Source: Flavobacterium omnivorum (GTDB lineage: Bacteria > Bacteroidota > Bacteroidia > Flavobacteriales > Flavobacteriaceae). From it: DNA of 64,000 nucleotides. The notes under the pieces were generated by a model, which worked only from the letters and a program-made list of their open reading frames with translations, was not told the DNA's origin and did not search any database. A program made the translations under genes and the position numbers. The stretch lies in NCBI RefSeq assembly GCF_900099915.1, contig NZ_FNDB01000003.1, positions 292,226 through 356,225 on the forward strand, read 5' to 3'. This document shows, piece after piece, positions 17,967 through 27,059 of the stretch; within the stretch, counting starts at the first letter, position 1, and each line of letters begins with the position of its first letter.

Positions 17967-19008
17967 TATTGCCCAAACTTTTTTGATTTATAATATCTTC
18001 TTCGGTCAATGGAAATTCAGCCATACTAATTTTTTTACGATCTTCTTCTCTACCAATAAGGATATGCGATTCAGTAGCTATTTCAACTTTTTCTAACTTT
18101 CTGTTGTATTTATTTTGATTGATAACCGAGTCTTTTTCAAAAGCTCTTGGTCCTTCAATGATCCAGTCTTTCACTTCTTTGTGATCAAAACGACAACCAT
18201 TACAAATAAACTCATCTACTTCATGGTATTCGTCTTTTCTTCCAGTTACACGTTGAATTTCGTCACCAAACATCCAAACGGTAGTTTTTCCAGAACAAGT
18301 AGGACAATCTCTGTGTGCGTTGTACGGCTTACTGAACCAAACTCTAGATTTAAATCGAAACGTTTTATCGGTTAATGCACCTACCGGGCATACATCAATC
18401 ATATTTCCAGAAAACTCATTGTCAACTGCTTTTGAAATACAAGTCGATATATTCGAATGATCTCCTCTATCCATAACTCCGTGAACACGATCGTCCGTCA
18501 ATTGGTCTGCAACCATCACACAACGGTAGCAAAGAATACAACGATTCATGTGCAACTGAATATTTGGACCTATATTCTCTGGTTCAAAAGTTCTCTTTTC
18601 CTCAATAAAACGAGTTTCTGACTTTCCGTGCTCAAAGCTTAAATTTTGCAAATCACATTCCCCAGCTTGGTCACAAACTGGACAATCTAAAGGGTGATTA
18701 ATCAATAAAAACTCTGTCACCGATTTTCTAGCTTCGGTTACTCTTGGTGAAGATTTACTGTTCACTTCCATTCCGTCCATACAACCGGTTACACAAGATG
18801 CCATTAATTTTGGCATTGGTCTTGGATCCGCTTCACTTCCTTTGGCAACTTCCACTAAACAACAACGGCATTTTCCACCGCTTCCTTTTAGTTTAGAATA
18901 ATAGCACATCGCTGGCGGAACTACTTCTCCACCTATCATACGTGCTGCCTGCAGGATTGTTGTTCCTGGTTCAACTTCTATTGAATGTCCGTCTATTGTT
19001 ACTTTCAT
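17959..19008 (-). CDS. nuoG: NADH-quinone oxidoreductase subunit G, short form without molybdopterin-fold domain
   Basis: 349 residues against about 900 in E. coli. The N-terminal [2Fe-2S] domain has C35, C47 and C50 in CYYSKLKGSGGKCRCC and a fourth Cys near residue 69. The His/Cys [4Fe-4S] motif HPLDCPVCDQAGECDLQ follows, then a CILCYRCV cluster, then CPTCSGKTT and CNGCRFD for the distal cluster. The protein ends soon after, where large NuoG proteins continue into a molybdopterin-oxidoreductase-like fold. All iron-sulfur sites needed for electron transfer remain, so it is probably functional. Short NuoG is known from flavobacteria, so this is lineage-typical and not a truncation by mutation. 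Confidence 0.93.
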   Translation of the reverse strand: MKVTIDGHSIEVEPGTTILQAARMIGGEVVPPAMCYYSKLKGSGGKCRCCLVEVAKGSEADPRPMPKLMASCVTGCMDGMEVNSKSSPRVTEARKSVTEFLLINHPLDCPVCDQAGECDLQNLSFEHGKSETRFIEEKRTFEPENIGPNIQLHMNRCILCYRCVMVADQLTDDRVHGVMDRGDHSNISTCISKAVDNEFSGNMIDVCPVGALTDKTFRFKSRVWFSKPYNAHRDCPTCSGKTTVWMFGDEIQRVTGRKDEYHEVDEFICNGCRFDHKEVKDWIIEGPRAFEKDSVINQNKYNRKLEKVEIATESHILIGREEDRKKISMAEFPLTEEDIINQKSLGNNG

Positions 19009-19102
19009 TATCTAACTCTATTTAACTCCTAAGGAGTATCTTAATTCTGAAATGCTACGCCAGTTCGCTGACGCTCGGGTCAAAAATCGTTAATCCGTAA
19101 TT
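19009..19102. other. nuoF-nuoG intercistronic gap with small palindrome
   Basis: 94 bp between nuoF and nuoG. It holds an ACTCCT-A-AGGAGT hairpin with 6-bp arms (about 19025-19037) and a GC-richer patch (19059-19081). No gene. Confidence 0.4.
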
Positions 19103-20470
19103 TTAAATCAATTGTTTGGCTACCAAATGCTTTACTTTTTCAAAAGGTTCAGCAACAAAATGATCTCTATTTTTTATTTTTTCTGGGAAACGAATGTGGT
19201 ATTCAAATTCCTCTCTAAAGTGACGTATTGCTGCTGCCACTGGCCAAGCTGCCGCATCTCCTAATGGACAAATCGTATTTCCTTCAATTTTACTTTGAAT
19301 ACTCAACAGCAAATCGACATCTTCTTCACGACCGTGACCATTTTCTATTCGGTGCAATACTTTTTCCATCCATCCAGTACCTTCGCGACATGGGGAACAT
19401 TGTCCACAGCTTTCATGGTGGTAAAAACGAGAGAAATTCCAAGTATTGCGAACAATACATGAAGTATCATTATACACAATAAATCCGCCTGATCCTAACA
19501 TCGATCCTGTTGCAAATCCACCGTCACTCAACGATTCGTATGACATCAAACGATCCTCACCGTTAGCCGTTTTGTAAATTAAATGCGCTGGTAAAACCGG
19601 AACAGAACTTCCTCCAGGCACAAATGCTTTCAAAGGTCTATCCGAACTCATTCCGCCCAAATATTCATCAGAATTCATAAATTCGTACACACTTAAACCT
19701 AATTCGATTTCATACACACCAGGATTTTTGATATGTCCTGAAGCTGAAATTAATTTAGTTCCTGTAGAACGTCCAATACCAATTTTGGCATATTCCGCAC
19801 CTGAATTATTTACAATCCAAGGCACTGCGGCAATCGTTTCTACGTTATTTACAACTGTTGGATTTGCCCAAAGTCCTGAAATAGCAGGAAATGGTGGTTT
19901 GATACGAGGATTTCCTCTTTTTCCTTCCAATGATTCAATCAACGCGGTTTCTTCACCACAGATGTAAGCCCCAGCACCACAATGAACATAAAGTTCTAAA
20001 TCGTAGCCAGAACCTAATATATTTTTACCTAAAAATCCAGCAGCTTTTGCTTCGTTGATGGCTCTTTCTAATATTTTATAAACCCACATGTATTCTCCAC
20101 GAATGTAGATATAAGATAGATTTGCTCCCAATGCATAACTGGAAGTAATCATTCCTTCAATCAATAAATGAGGGATAAATTCCATCAAATAACGATCTTT
20201 GAACGTTCCCGGCTCTGATTCATCCGCATTACAAACTAAATGTCTGGGTTTTCCTGATTTTTTATCAATAAAACTCCATTTCATTCCAGCTGGAAATCCA
20301 GCTCCACCACGACCACGTAATCCAGAAGTTTTCACTTCCTCTACCACTTCATCAGGTGTTAATGTTTTCAAGGCTTTTTCTACAGATGCATATCCTCCGT
20401 TTGCACGGTATACTTCGTAGGTTTTAATTCCTGGAATAGTTACTTTGTCTAATAATATTTTTTGTGACAT
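19103..20470 (-). CDS. nuoF: NADH-quinone oxidoreductase subunit F (NADH- and FMN-binding)
   Basis: 455 residues, full length. It oxidises NADH, holding FMN and cluster N3 at the tip of the peripheral arm. The nucleotide-binding segments are LRGRGGAGFPAGMKWSF and GAGAYICGEETALIESLEG. The [4Fe-4S] site is ESCGQCSPCREGTGW with a later Cys in TICPLGDAAAWP. It starts 1 bp after nuoE. Confidence 0.97.
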   Translation of the reverse strand: MSQKILLDKVTIPGIKTYEVYRANGGYASVEKALKTLTPDEVVEEVKTSGLRGRGGAGFPAGMKWSFIDKKSGKPRHLVCNADESEPGTFKDRYLMEFIPHLLIEGMITSSYALGANLSYIYIRGEYMWVYKILERAINEAKAAGFLGKNILGSGYDLELYVHCGAGAYICGEETALIESLEGKRGNPRIKPPFPAISGLWANPTVVNNVETIAAVPWIVNNSGAEYAKIGIGRSTGTKLISASGHIKNPGVYEIELGLSVYEFMNSDEYLGGMSSDRPLKAFVPGGSSVPVLPAHLIYKTANGEDRLMSYESLSDGGFATGSMLGSGGFIVYNDTSCIVRNTWNFSRFYHHESCGQCSPCREGTGWMEKVLHRIENGHGREEDVDLLLSIQSKIEGNTICPLGDAAAWPVAAAIRHFREEFEYHIRFPEKIKNRDHFVAEPFEKVKHLVAKQLI

Positions 20471-20471
20471 A

Positions 20472-21002
20472 TTATATATCGTGTAGTATTATTGTATCAT
20501 TTTTGCAATCTTCAATTAGCTGATCTACTTTTTCCTTTGTCAGATGTTCTTTGTAAAAATCACCTAGTTGCATCATTGGCGCATAGCCACAAGCTCCTAA
20601 ACATTCTACACCTCTTACCTCAAAAAGGCCATCTGGAGTAGGCTCGCCTAGTTTTACACCTAGCTTTTCACAGGTATAATCCATAAGATCCTCAACACCA
20701 TTCAGACAACATGGAGAAGTTTGGCAAAATTCAAACATGTATTTCCCAATTGGTCTTTGATTGTACATGGTATAAAATGAAACTACTTCATAAACCTCAA
20801 TAGGTTTTATTTGAATAATTTCAGCTACTTTATCCATCAATTCGATACTCAACCAATTTTCGTGCGCATCTTGAACTTCATGCAAAACCGGCAATAAAGC
20901 CGATTTTCTTTTGTCTTCAGGATAATGACTGATTAACTCATTGATGCGAGACATCAATGCTTCAGTTATATTTATTTCTTGTTTGTAATGTGTTCTTTCC
21001 AT
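20472..21002 (-). CDS. nuoE: NADH-quinone oxidoreductase subunit E ([2Fe-2S])
   Basis: 176 residues, thioredoxin-like fold with cluster N1a. The four ligands are in CQTSPCCLNG (Cx4C) and CLGACGYAPMMQ (Cx3C). It works with NuoF and NuoG as the NADH dehydrogenase module. The gap before it, to nuoD, is 81 bp of AT-rich, partly palindromic sequence. Confidence 0.96.
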   Translation of the reverse strand: MERTHYKQEINITEALMSRINELISHYPEDKRKSALLPVLHEVQDAHENWLSIELMDKVAEIIQIKPIEVYEVVSFYTMYNQRPIGKYMFEFCQTSPCCLNGVEDLMDYTCEKLGVKLGEPTPDGLFEVRGVECLGACGYAPMMQLGDFYKEHLTKEKVDQLIEDCKNDTIILHDI

Positions 21003-21083
21003 TTTAATTATTTTAAATTTTGAATTATAAATTTTAAATGTTTCGAATAATTTATAATTTAAAATTCATCATTTATAATTTTA
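21003..21083. other. nuoD-nuoE gap, AT-rich and palindromic
   Basis: 81 bp composed almost wholly of A and T, with mutually complementary segments of the type AATTTATAATTTAAAATTC and its near complement. No gene. It may fold in the transcript. Confidence 0.4.
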
Positions 21084-22322
21084 CTATGCGTCTAGCTCGC
21101 CTGCAATAACATTTAAACTCGACAAAATAACAATCGCATCTGAGAGCAAAGCTCCTTTAATCATTTCTGGATACGCTTGGTAGTAAATAAAACAAGGTCT
21201 ACGGAAGTGCAACCTATAAGGTGTTCGACTTCCGTCAGTAACTAGATAAAAACCTAATTCTCCATTCCCACCTTCTACAGGATGATAAACTTCAGCAACT
21301 GGAACAGGAACTTCTCCCATTACAATTTTAAAATGATAAATCAACGACTCCATACTTGTGTAAACATCTTCTTTTGGAGGAAGGTAATAATCCGGAACAT
21401 CAGCATGGAAGTCATTCCCTTCCGGCATTTTTGCTAATGCTTGACGAATGATACTTAAACTTTCCCATACTTCAGCATTACGAACACAAAAGCGGTCGTA
21501 GGTATCACCCGATTTCCCTACAGGAATAATAAAGTCAAAATCTTCATAAGAAGAGTAGGGTTGCGATACTCGAACATCATAATCCACTCCTGCAGCACGT
21601 AAATTCGGACCAGTAAAACCATAAGCCATAGCTTGTTCAGCGGATATTGGTCCAACATTTACCGTTCTATCAATAAATATTCTATTTCTTTCAAATAAGT
21701 TTTCAAATTCCTTCCAAGCTGCCGGAAATTCTTCTAAAAAAGTGTTTAGTAATTCAAATGCCTTTGGTGACCAATCTCTTTCGAAACCACCAATTCTCCC
21801 CATATTAGTAGTCAAACGTGCTCCACAAATTTCTTCGTAAATTTCGTATACTTTTTCTCTAAATTGGAATACATATAAAAATCCAGTATAGGCTCCAGTA
21901 TCCACACCAAGGATAGAATTACAGATGATATGATCTGTGATTCTTGCCAATTCCATTACTATAACTCTTAAATACTGTGCTCTTTTAGGAACTTCAATAT
22001 CCAACAATTTTTCTAATGTCATCCACCAACCCATGTTGTTTATAGGTGACGAACAATAGTTCATTCTATCCGTAAGCGGTGTTATTTGGTAAAAAGGACG
22101 GTTTTCCGCAATTTTCTCGAAAGCTCTGTGAATGTAACCAATGGTTGGTTCCGCTTCCAGAATTCTTTCTCCATCCATCAGCAAGATATTCTGAAAAATA
22201 CCATGAGTAGCTGGGTGTGTTGGTCCTAAATTCAAGATAGAAAGCTCGCTTCCATCTTCATTTAGTTGTTCTTTAATTCTTTTAGCATAGCGATGCTCTG
22301 GAGGTAATAATAGTTCTGACAT
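21084..22322 (-). CDS. nuoD: NADH-quinone oxidoreductase subunit D
   Basis: 412 residues, the [NiFe]-hydrogenase-derived 49-kDa-type subunit that shapes the quinone site. Family motifs are LNLGPTHPATHG, GYIHRAFEKIAENR, DRMNYCSSPINNMGW and GRIGGFERDW, and the C-terminus ends ...SDAIVILSSLNVIAGELDA. The His and Tyr of the quinone site lie in the expected regions. It is separate from nuoC, not fused as in E. coli. Confidence 0.97.
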   Translation of the reverse strand: MSELLLPPEHRYAKRIKEQLNEDGSELSILNLGPTHPATHGIFQNILLMDGERILEAEPTIGYIHRAFEKIAENRPFYQITPLTDRMNYCSSPINNMGWWMTLEKLLDIEVPKRAQYLRVIVMELARITDHIICNSILGVDTGAYTGFLYVFQFREKVYEIYEEICGARLTTNMGRIGGFERDWSPKAFELLNTFLEEFPAAWKEFENLFERNRIFIDRTVNVGPISAEQAMAYGFTGPNLRAAGVDYDVRVSQPYSSYEDFDFIIPVGKSGDTYDRFCVRNAEVWESLSIIRQALAKMPEGNDFHADVPDYYLPPKEDVYTSMESLIYHFKIVMGEVPVPVAEVYHPVEGGNGELGFYLVTDGSRTPYRLHFRRPCFIYYQAYPEMIKGALLSDAIVILSSLNVIAGELDA

Positions 22323-22357
22323 TTATTTAATGTGAAAAATTATAATAGTGTGTGTTT

Positions 22358-22879
22358 TTAATAATTGTCGGTTGTTCTTCCAAAGAAACGATCATCTTTA
22401 TCTGTTCTTCCGCTATCTTCCATTGGGAATTCTTTTCGCATTGGAAAAGAAATCATTTCATCCATATTTAAAATTCTTTTCAACTGAGGATGTCCTATAA
22501 AGTTTATTCCATAAAAATCATACGTTTCTCTTTCCATCCAATTGGAGCATAAGAAAATATTTGATATTGATTTTATTTCGGGATTTTCACCATTTATATA
22601 GGTTTTGACCTTAATTCTTTTGTTTTCATACCAATTGTGTAAATGATATACCACTGCAAATTGGTGCTCTTCATCATTGTCCGGATAATGAATCCCACAT
22701 AAATCTGTTAAAAAATGAAAACGTAATGTTGGATCATTTTTCAAAAAAAGAATCACTGCAGTTATTTTATCCGCAGCGACTTCAAATGAAAATATATCTC
22801 TTTCTTGCTTGAATTCAAAAACAGCTGAGTCAAATGATTCAACTAATTTTTCTTTGATTTGTATTGTTTCTAGCGCCAT
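22358..22879 (-). CDS. nuoC: NADH-quinone oxidoreductase subunit C
   Basis: 173 residues, the 30-kDa-type subunit of the peripheral arm. Visible signature: HFLTDLCGIHYPD and SNWMERETYDFYGINFIGHPQLKRILN, split here by position, then FPMRKEFPMEDSGR. It starts 3 bp after nuoB and lies 35 bp before nuoD. Confidence 0.96.
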   Translation of the reverse strand: MALETIQIKEKLVESFDSAVFEFKQERDIFSFEVAADKITAVILFLKNDPTLRFHFLTDLCGIHYPDNDEEHQFAVVYHLHNWYENKRIKVKTYINGENPEIKSISNIFLCSNWMERETYDFYGINFIGHPQLKRILNMDEMISFPMRKEFPMEDSGRTDKDDRFFGRTTDNY

Positions 22880-22882
22880 TAT

Positions 22883-23431
22883 TTATTTTATATTATAAGA
22901 AGCTAATAATTCTTGGTATTCTGGAGAACTTCTTCTTCTTACCGATTCTGTTCTCACCAACTCCTGCAATTTCATAACGCCATCTACAATTTGTTCCGGT
23001 CTTGGTGGACAACCAGGAACATAAACATCAACCGGAATCACTTTATCAATCCCTTGCAAAACCGAATATGTGTCAAAAATTCCACCAGATGAAGCACAAG
23101 CTCCAACGGCGATTACCCAACGAGGTTCTGACATCTGTTCGTAAACTTGACGTAAAATAGGAGCCATTTTCTTTGAAATTGTTCCCATTACCATTAACAT
23201 ATCCGCTTGACGAGGTGAGAAACTCACTCTTTCCGAACCAAATCGTGCTAAATCGTAATGCGAAGCCATCGTTGCCATAAATTCAATTCCGCAACAAGAA
23301 GTGGCGAAAGGTAAAGGCCACAATGAATTTGCACGAGCCATTCCCACAACGTCATTAAGTTTTGTAGCAAAGAAACCTTCACCAACAACACCCTCTGGAG
23401 GGGCAACCATATTTATATTTGAATCACTCAT
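22883..23431 (-). CDS. nuoB: NADH-quinone oxidoreductase subunit B (cluster N2)
   Basis: 182 residues. It carries the terminal [4Fe-4S] cluster N2 that reduces quinone. All ligands are visible: the tandem Cys in PFATSCCGIEFMAT, one Cys in AVGACASSGGIFD and one in VPGCPPRPEQIVDG. It is a normal-length member. The 86-bp gap to nuoA contains a 12-bp-arm inverted repeat (23458-23469 and 23490-23501). Confidence 0.97.
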   Translation of the reverse strand: MSDSNINMVAPPEGVVGEGFFATKLNDVVGMARANSLWPLPFATSCCGIEFMATMASHYDLARFGSERVSFSPRQADMLMVMGTISKKMAPILRQVYEQMSEPRWVIAVGACASSGGIFDTYSVLQGIDKVIPVDVYVPGCPPRPEQIVDGVMKLQELVRTESVRRRSSPEYQELLASYNIK

Positions 23432-23457
23432 TTTTTGTTATTTAGAATTAAAAATTC

Positions 23458-23501
23458 TGAAATATAAATTAAAAACCAAATTCTTTATTATTTATATTTC
23501 A
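23458..23501. repeat. Inverted repeat between nuoA and nuoB
   Basis: Perfect 12-bp arms (TGAAATATAAAT and complement) separated by 20 bases. It may form a weak hairpin in the nuo transcript. Confidence 0.55.
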
Positions 23502-23517
23502 ACATTTAAAATAAATT

Positions 23518-23883
23518 TTACTCCCACTCCAACGCTTTCTTTTTGATGATGTAGAAAAAACCCACCAAAAGCAAAAGCATAAAGATCACCATCTTCACCA
23601 TTCCTTCCATTCCCAACTCCTTGAAATTTATTGCCCATGGGTAGAGAAAAATAACCTCAACATCAAACAAAACAAATAAAATCGCAACAAGAAAATATTT
23701 TACTGAAAATGGTATTCTAGCATTTCCAACGGACTCAATACCGCATTCGAAGTTTTTATCTTTGTTTTCAGAAGAACGTTTAGGACCTAATTTCCCTGAA
23801 ACTATTATCGTTCCTACAACAAATCCTACAGCTAAAATAAACTGCATTAAAATAGGAATATAATTTAATTGATCGGATTGCAT
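23518..23883 (-). CDS. nuoA: NADH-quinone oxidoreductase subunit A
   Basis: 121 residues with three transmembrane helices. The conserved loop KNFECGIESVGNARIPFSVKY is split here as NFECGIESVGNARIPFSVKY, and LFDVEVIFLYPWA with its acidic residues follows. It is the first gene of the operon, 32 bp downstream of a well-formed TTG-N20-TATCTTTG promoter. Confidence 0.96.
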   Translation of the reverse strand: MQSDQLNYIPILMQFILAVGFVVGTIIVSGKLGPKRSSENKDKNFECGIESVGNARIPFSVKYFLVAILFVLFDVEVIFLYPWAINFKELGMEGMVKMVIFMLLLLVGFFYIIKKKALEWE

Positions 23884-23914
23884 ATGGCAGTTATTTATGA
23901 ATAAGAATAAGCGA

Positions 23915-23945
23915 CAAAGATAACTTTCAAATTATTAAATAACAA
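23915..23945 (-). promoter_or_regulatory. Promoter of the nuo operon
   Basis: On the minus strand TTG (23943-23945), 20 bases, then TATCTTTG (23915-23922). This fits the Bacteroidota -33/-7 consensus in both elements and spacing. The expected start near 23908 gives a leader of about 25 nt before nuoA. Confidence 0.75.
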
Positions 23946-24111
23946 TTAAAACAAAGAAATACATCGCCACTACATCGATGTAAATTTACAATTTTTATTT
24001 ATTATAAATAAGAAACGACGGCTCTATTAAGATGTGTTTAACGTTTAGAGGATTTAACAACACTAATACATCGCATTATTATGCCGATTAAGGATGAATA
24101 TAAAACAAAAA

Positions 24112-24141
24112 AAAACGTTTCGAATTTAATCGAAACGTTTT
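24112..24141 (-). terminator. Terminator of the cold-shock gene
   Basis: Stem AAAACGTTTCGA with its complement (24112-24123 and 24130-24141), followed on the minus strand by a long T-run. It lies 33 bp after the csp stop. Confidence 0.88.
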
Positions 24142-24174
24142 ACACATTCTTAGACAAAAAAATAAATTTTTTGC

Positions 24175-24369
24175 TTAGATAACTGCTACTTTCGCAGCAA
24201 CTTTTCCTTTTCTTCCTTCTTCTTCTTCATAGCTTACTCTATCACCTTCGCGTAATTCTTCCGCGTTGATTCCTGATGCATGAACAAAAATGTCTTTTCC
24301 TGTTTCTTCGTCTGTAATGAATCCGTAACCTTTAGATTCATTGAAAAATTTAACTGTACCTGTACGCAT
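24175..24369 (-). CDS. Cold-shock domain protein (CspA-like)
   Basis: 64 residues, a single cold-shock domain. RNP1 is KGYGFIT (13-19) and RNP2 is IFVHA (27-31), the RNA- and single-strand-DNA-binding faces of the OB fold. Such proteins melt RNA structure during cold adaptation or growth. The C-terminus has an acidic run (YEEEEGRKG). It is monocistronic, with a TACATTTG box about 30 bp upstream and a strong terminator downstream. Confidence 0.95.
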   Translation of the reverse strand: MRTGTVKFFNESKGYGFITDEETGKDIFVHASGINAEELREGDRVSYEEEEGRKGKVAAKVAVI

Positions 24370-24398
24370 TGTAATTGTAATAATAATTTATAATGAGG

Positions 24399-24406
24399 CA
24401 AATGTA
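24399..24406 (-). promoter_or_regulatory. -7 box upstream of the cold-shock gene
   Basis: TACATTTG on the minus strand, 30 bp before the start. No clear -33 TTG at 17-23 bp. Confidence 0.4.
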
Positions 24407-24501
24407 ATATTTAATATAATACGAAATACTATCTTATGTTTTTATTTTGTAAAAATATTGATATTCAACGTTTTCTAACAAATTTTACCGATGAACAACA
24501 A

Positions 24502-26247
24502 TTAAACTAATTTAATATGAAGCTCTTTCAGCTGCGATTCATCTATTTTAGAAGGAGCATCAATCATAACATCTCTTCCCGAATTATTTTTTGGAAAAGC
24601 AATAAAATCACGAATAGTTTCCTGCCCACCTAAAATTGCGACTAACCTGTCCAGTCCAAAAGCCAAACCTCCATGAGGTGGCGCACCAAATTGGAACGCA
24701 TCCATTAAAAATCCGAATTGTGCTTTCGCATCTTCTTCGGTGAAACCTAAATATTTGAACATTAATTGTTGTGTTGCTTTATCGTGAATACGAATTGATC
24801 CACCACCAATTTCATTTCCATTTAAAACCATATCATACGCATTGGCACGAACTTTCCCTGGATCTGTTTCTAATAAGTGCATGTCTTCCGGTTTTGGAGA
24901 AGTAAATGGATGATGCATGGCATGGTAACGTCCACTTTCTTCATCAAACTCTAATAAAGGAAAATCAACTACCCAAAGCGGAGCAAATTCAGCTGGATTT
25001 CTCAATCCTAAACGAGTTGCTAATTCCATTCGCAATGCACTCAACTGGGTTCTTGTTTTATCCGTTGGACCAGAAAGCACAAAAATCATATCTCCAGGTT
25101 TTGCTCCGGTAATTTTTGCCCATTGCGCTAAATCATCTTGATCGTAGAATTTATCAACAGATGATTTATAGGTTCCGTCTTCATTACATTTTACATAAAC
25201 CATTCCGGTCGCACCTACTTGAGGACGTTTTACCCAATCAATTAATCCATCTATTTCCTTACGGGTATAGTTTCCAACTCCCGGAACTGCAATACCAACC
25301 ACAAATTCAGCAGCATTAAAAATAGGGAATTCTTTGTGTTGTGTTACTTCATTTAATTCCCCAAATTCCATTCCGAAACGGATATCTGGTTTATCATTCC
25401 CGTATGTTTTCATGGCATATTCGTAGGTAATTCTTGGGAATTTTTCTACTTCGAGGCCTTTTATTTCTTTTAGTAAATGTCTTGTCAATCCTTCAAAAAC
25501 ATTCAAAATATCTTCTTGCTCCACAAAAGCCATTTCACAATCGATTTGTGTAAATTCCGGTTGTCTGTCTGCACGTAAATCTTCATCACGGAAACATTTC
25601 ACGATTTGGAAATACTTATCCATTCCACCCACCATCAATAATTGCTTGAACGTTTGTGGCGATTGTGGTAATGCATAAAACTGACCTTCATTCATTCTGG
25701 AAGGCACCACAAAATCTCTTGCTCCTTCTGGAGTAGATTTAATCAAATAAGGCGTTTCTACTTCACAGAAATCTAAATCCGAAAGATATTTACGCACTTC
25801 CATGGCTACTTTATGACGAAACATCAAACTGTTTTTTACCGGATTTCTTCGAATATCAAGGTAACGGTACTTCATTCGGATGTCTTCTCCACCATCCGTT
25901 TCATCTTCGATTGTAAAAGGTGGCGTCAATGATGCATTTAGAATAGTCAACTCCGTAACTAAAATTTCAATATCACCCGTGGTCATGTTTCTGTTTTTGG
26001 CTTCCCGCTCAATAACAGTCCCTTTAACTTGGATTACAAATTCACGACCCAATGTTTTAGCCAACTCAAAAACAGATTTTTCCGAACGACCTTCGTCAAA
26101 AATTAACTGCGTAACTCCATAACGGTCGCGTAAATCAACCCAATTCATAAATCCCTTATCTCGGGATTTTTGAACCCATCCCGCAAGTGTAACTTCTGTA
26201 TTAATATGTGAGGCGTTTAATTCGCCACAGTTATGACTTCTATACAT
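24502..26247 (-). CDS. aspS: Aspartate-tRNA ligase
   Basis: 581 residues, the long bacterial type. It charges tRNA-Asp. The N-terminal OB-fold anticodon domain ([21 protein letters not shown]) is followed by class II motif 2 region ([21 protein letters not shown], split by position), the bacterial GAD insertion domain, and motif 3 ([16 protein letters not shown]). The C-terminus ends soon after in the usual way. A TAAATTTG box lies about 41 bp upstream (26288-26295). Confidence 0.97.
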   Translation of the reverse strand: MYRSHNCGELNASHINTEVTLAGWVQKSRDKGFMNWVDLRDRYGVTQLIFDEGRSEKSVFELAKTLGREFVIQVKGTVIEREAKNRNMTTGDIEILVTELTILNASLTPPFTIEDETDGGEDIRMKYRYLDIRRNPVKNSLMFRHKVAMEVRKYLSDLDFCEVETPYLIKSTPEGARDFVVPSRMNEGQFYALPQSPQTFKQLLMVGGMDKYFQIVKCFRDEDLRADRQPEFTQIDCEMAFVEQEDILNVFEGLTRHLLKEIKGLEVEKFPRITYEYAMKTYGNDKPDIRFGMEFGELNEVTQHKEFPIFNAAEFVVGIAVPGVGNYTRKEIDGLIDWVKRPQVGATGMVYVKCNEDGTYKSSVDKFYDQDDLAQWAKITGAKPGDMIFVLSGPTDKTRTQLSALRMELATRLGLRNPAEFAPLWVVDFPLLEFDEESGRYHAMHHPFTSPKPEDMHLLETDPGKVRANAYDMVLNGNEIGGGSIRIHDKATQQLMFKYLGFTEEDAKAQFGFLMDAFQFGAPPHGGLAFGLDRLVAILGGQETIRDFIAFPKNNSGRDVMIDAPSKIDESQLKELHIKLV

Positions 26248-26287
26248 GTTCTAAATTTTTGATTATTCTGCCCTTTGGACACGACTG

Positions 26288-26295
26288 CAAATTTA
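26288..26295 (-). promoter_or_regulatory. -7 box upstream of aspS
   Basis: TAAATTTG on the minus strand. No correctly spaced TTG was found. Confidence 0.35.
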
Positions 26296-26433
26296 GGACT
26301 AATTATGAATAATGAATTGCGAATTCACAAATTTTAGTAATTGGTTTTAAAGCCCTTTTTATTTGCAATGTTAAATTTCATTCCAATGTTACTAAATTGT
26401 TAAGTAAAAGTTTTTTTATTGTAAAATGTTTTA

Positions 26434-26441
26434 TATATTTG
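26434..26441 (+). promoter_or_regulatory. -7 box upstream of the MORN-repeat protein gene
   Basis: TATATTTG, 33 bp before the ATG. A TTG is present 12 bp upstream, too close for a standard -33 element. Confidence 0.35.
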
Positions 26442-26474
26442 TTAAGCTAATATGAATTTAAAAATCCAAACGAC

Positions 26475-26819
26475 ATGAAAAAATATATAATATTAACCGC
26501 ATTACTCTTCTCAGGAATAGCATTCGCTCAAGAAAACAATCCAAAATTAGAAGCTGTAGGTGACTTAGTCAAAACTACATACTACTATGAAAACGGAAAA
26601 GTACAGCAAGAAGGTTTCTTTAAAAATGGAAAACTAGAAGGCATCTGGATTTTATATGACGTAAACGGAAACAAATTATCTGTTGCTAATTATGAAAATG
26701 GAGAGAAAACTGGAAAATGGCTTTTTTGGAATGGTAACAAACTGAACGAAGTAGAATATTCTAATAGCAGAATAGCTTCTGTAAAAACTTGGAAACAAGA
26801 TGCTTTGGTTAACAACTAA
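26475..26819 (+). CDS. Small secreted protein with MORN-like repeats
   Basis: 114 residues. A signal peptide covers residues 1-18 (MKKYIILTALLFSGIAFA-QE). The mature part has three or four MORN-variant units: YYYENGKVQQEGFFKNGKLE, GIWILYDVNGNKLSVANYEN and GEKTGKWLFWNGNKLNEVEY. Each unit is a two-stranded hairpin, as in YwqK-type proteins. The units are common in Bacteroidota envelope proteins; no enzymatic function is suggested. It is monocistronic, ending at the terminator at 26841-26868. Confidence 0.85.
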   Translation: MKKYIILTALLFSGIAFAQENNPKLEAVGDLVKTTYYYENGKVQQEGFFKNGKLEGIWILYDVNGNKLSVANYENGEKTGKWLFWNGNKLNEVEYSNSRIASVKTWKQDALVNN

Positions 26820-26840
26820 AAAATAAATTAAAATACCACT

Positions 26841-26870
26841 AAAGCTTTCGTTATTCGAAGGCTTTTTTTG
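26841..26870 (+). terminator. Terminator after the MORN-repeat gene
   Basis: 10-bp stem with one G-U pair (AAAGCTTTCG, 26841-26850; CGAAGGCTTT about 26856-26865) and a seven-base T-run. Confidence 0.8.
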
Positions 26871-27000
26871 TGATTTATATTTTTTATTCAAACTACACTT
26901 TAGAAGATTATTGCTTCTAAAAAAACACGTTGAGCATAAAACAACCTTTATAGTACTCTATATCATTTGCAACAATTGTATTTCAACCTTATTATCAAAT

Positions 27001-27043
27001 AAAAAAGCGATGAATTCAATTCAATTGAAACCATCGCTTTTTT
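27001..27043 (-). terminator. Terminator of the galactan/galactose operon
   Basis: A perfect 12-bp stem (AAAAAAGCGATG, 27001-27012; complement 27032-27043) lies 17 bp beyond the symporter stop, with a T-run on the minus strand. Confidence 0.88.
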
Positions 27044-27059
27044 GAATTTAGGCTATTTT

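Noticed and set aside
18115..18375. Open frames antisense to nuoG and other nuo genes
   Set aside because: They lie wholly over well-defined genes and encode no recognisable product.
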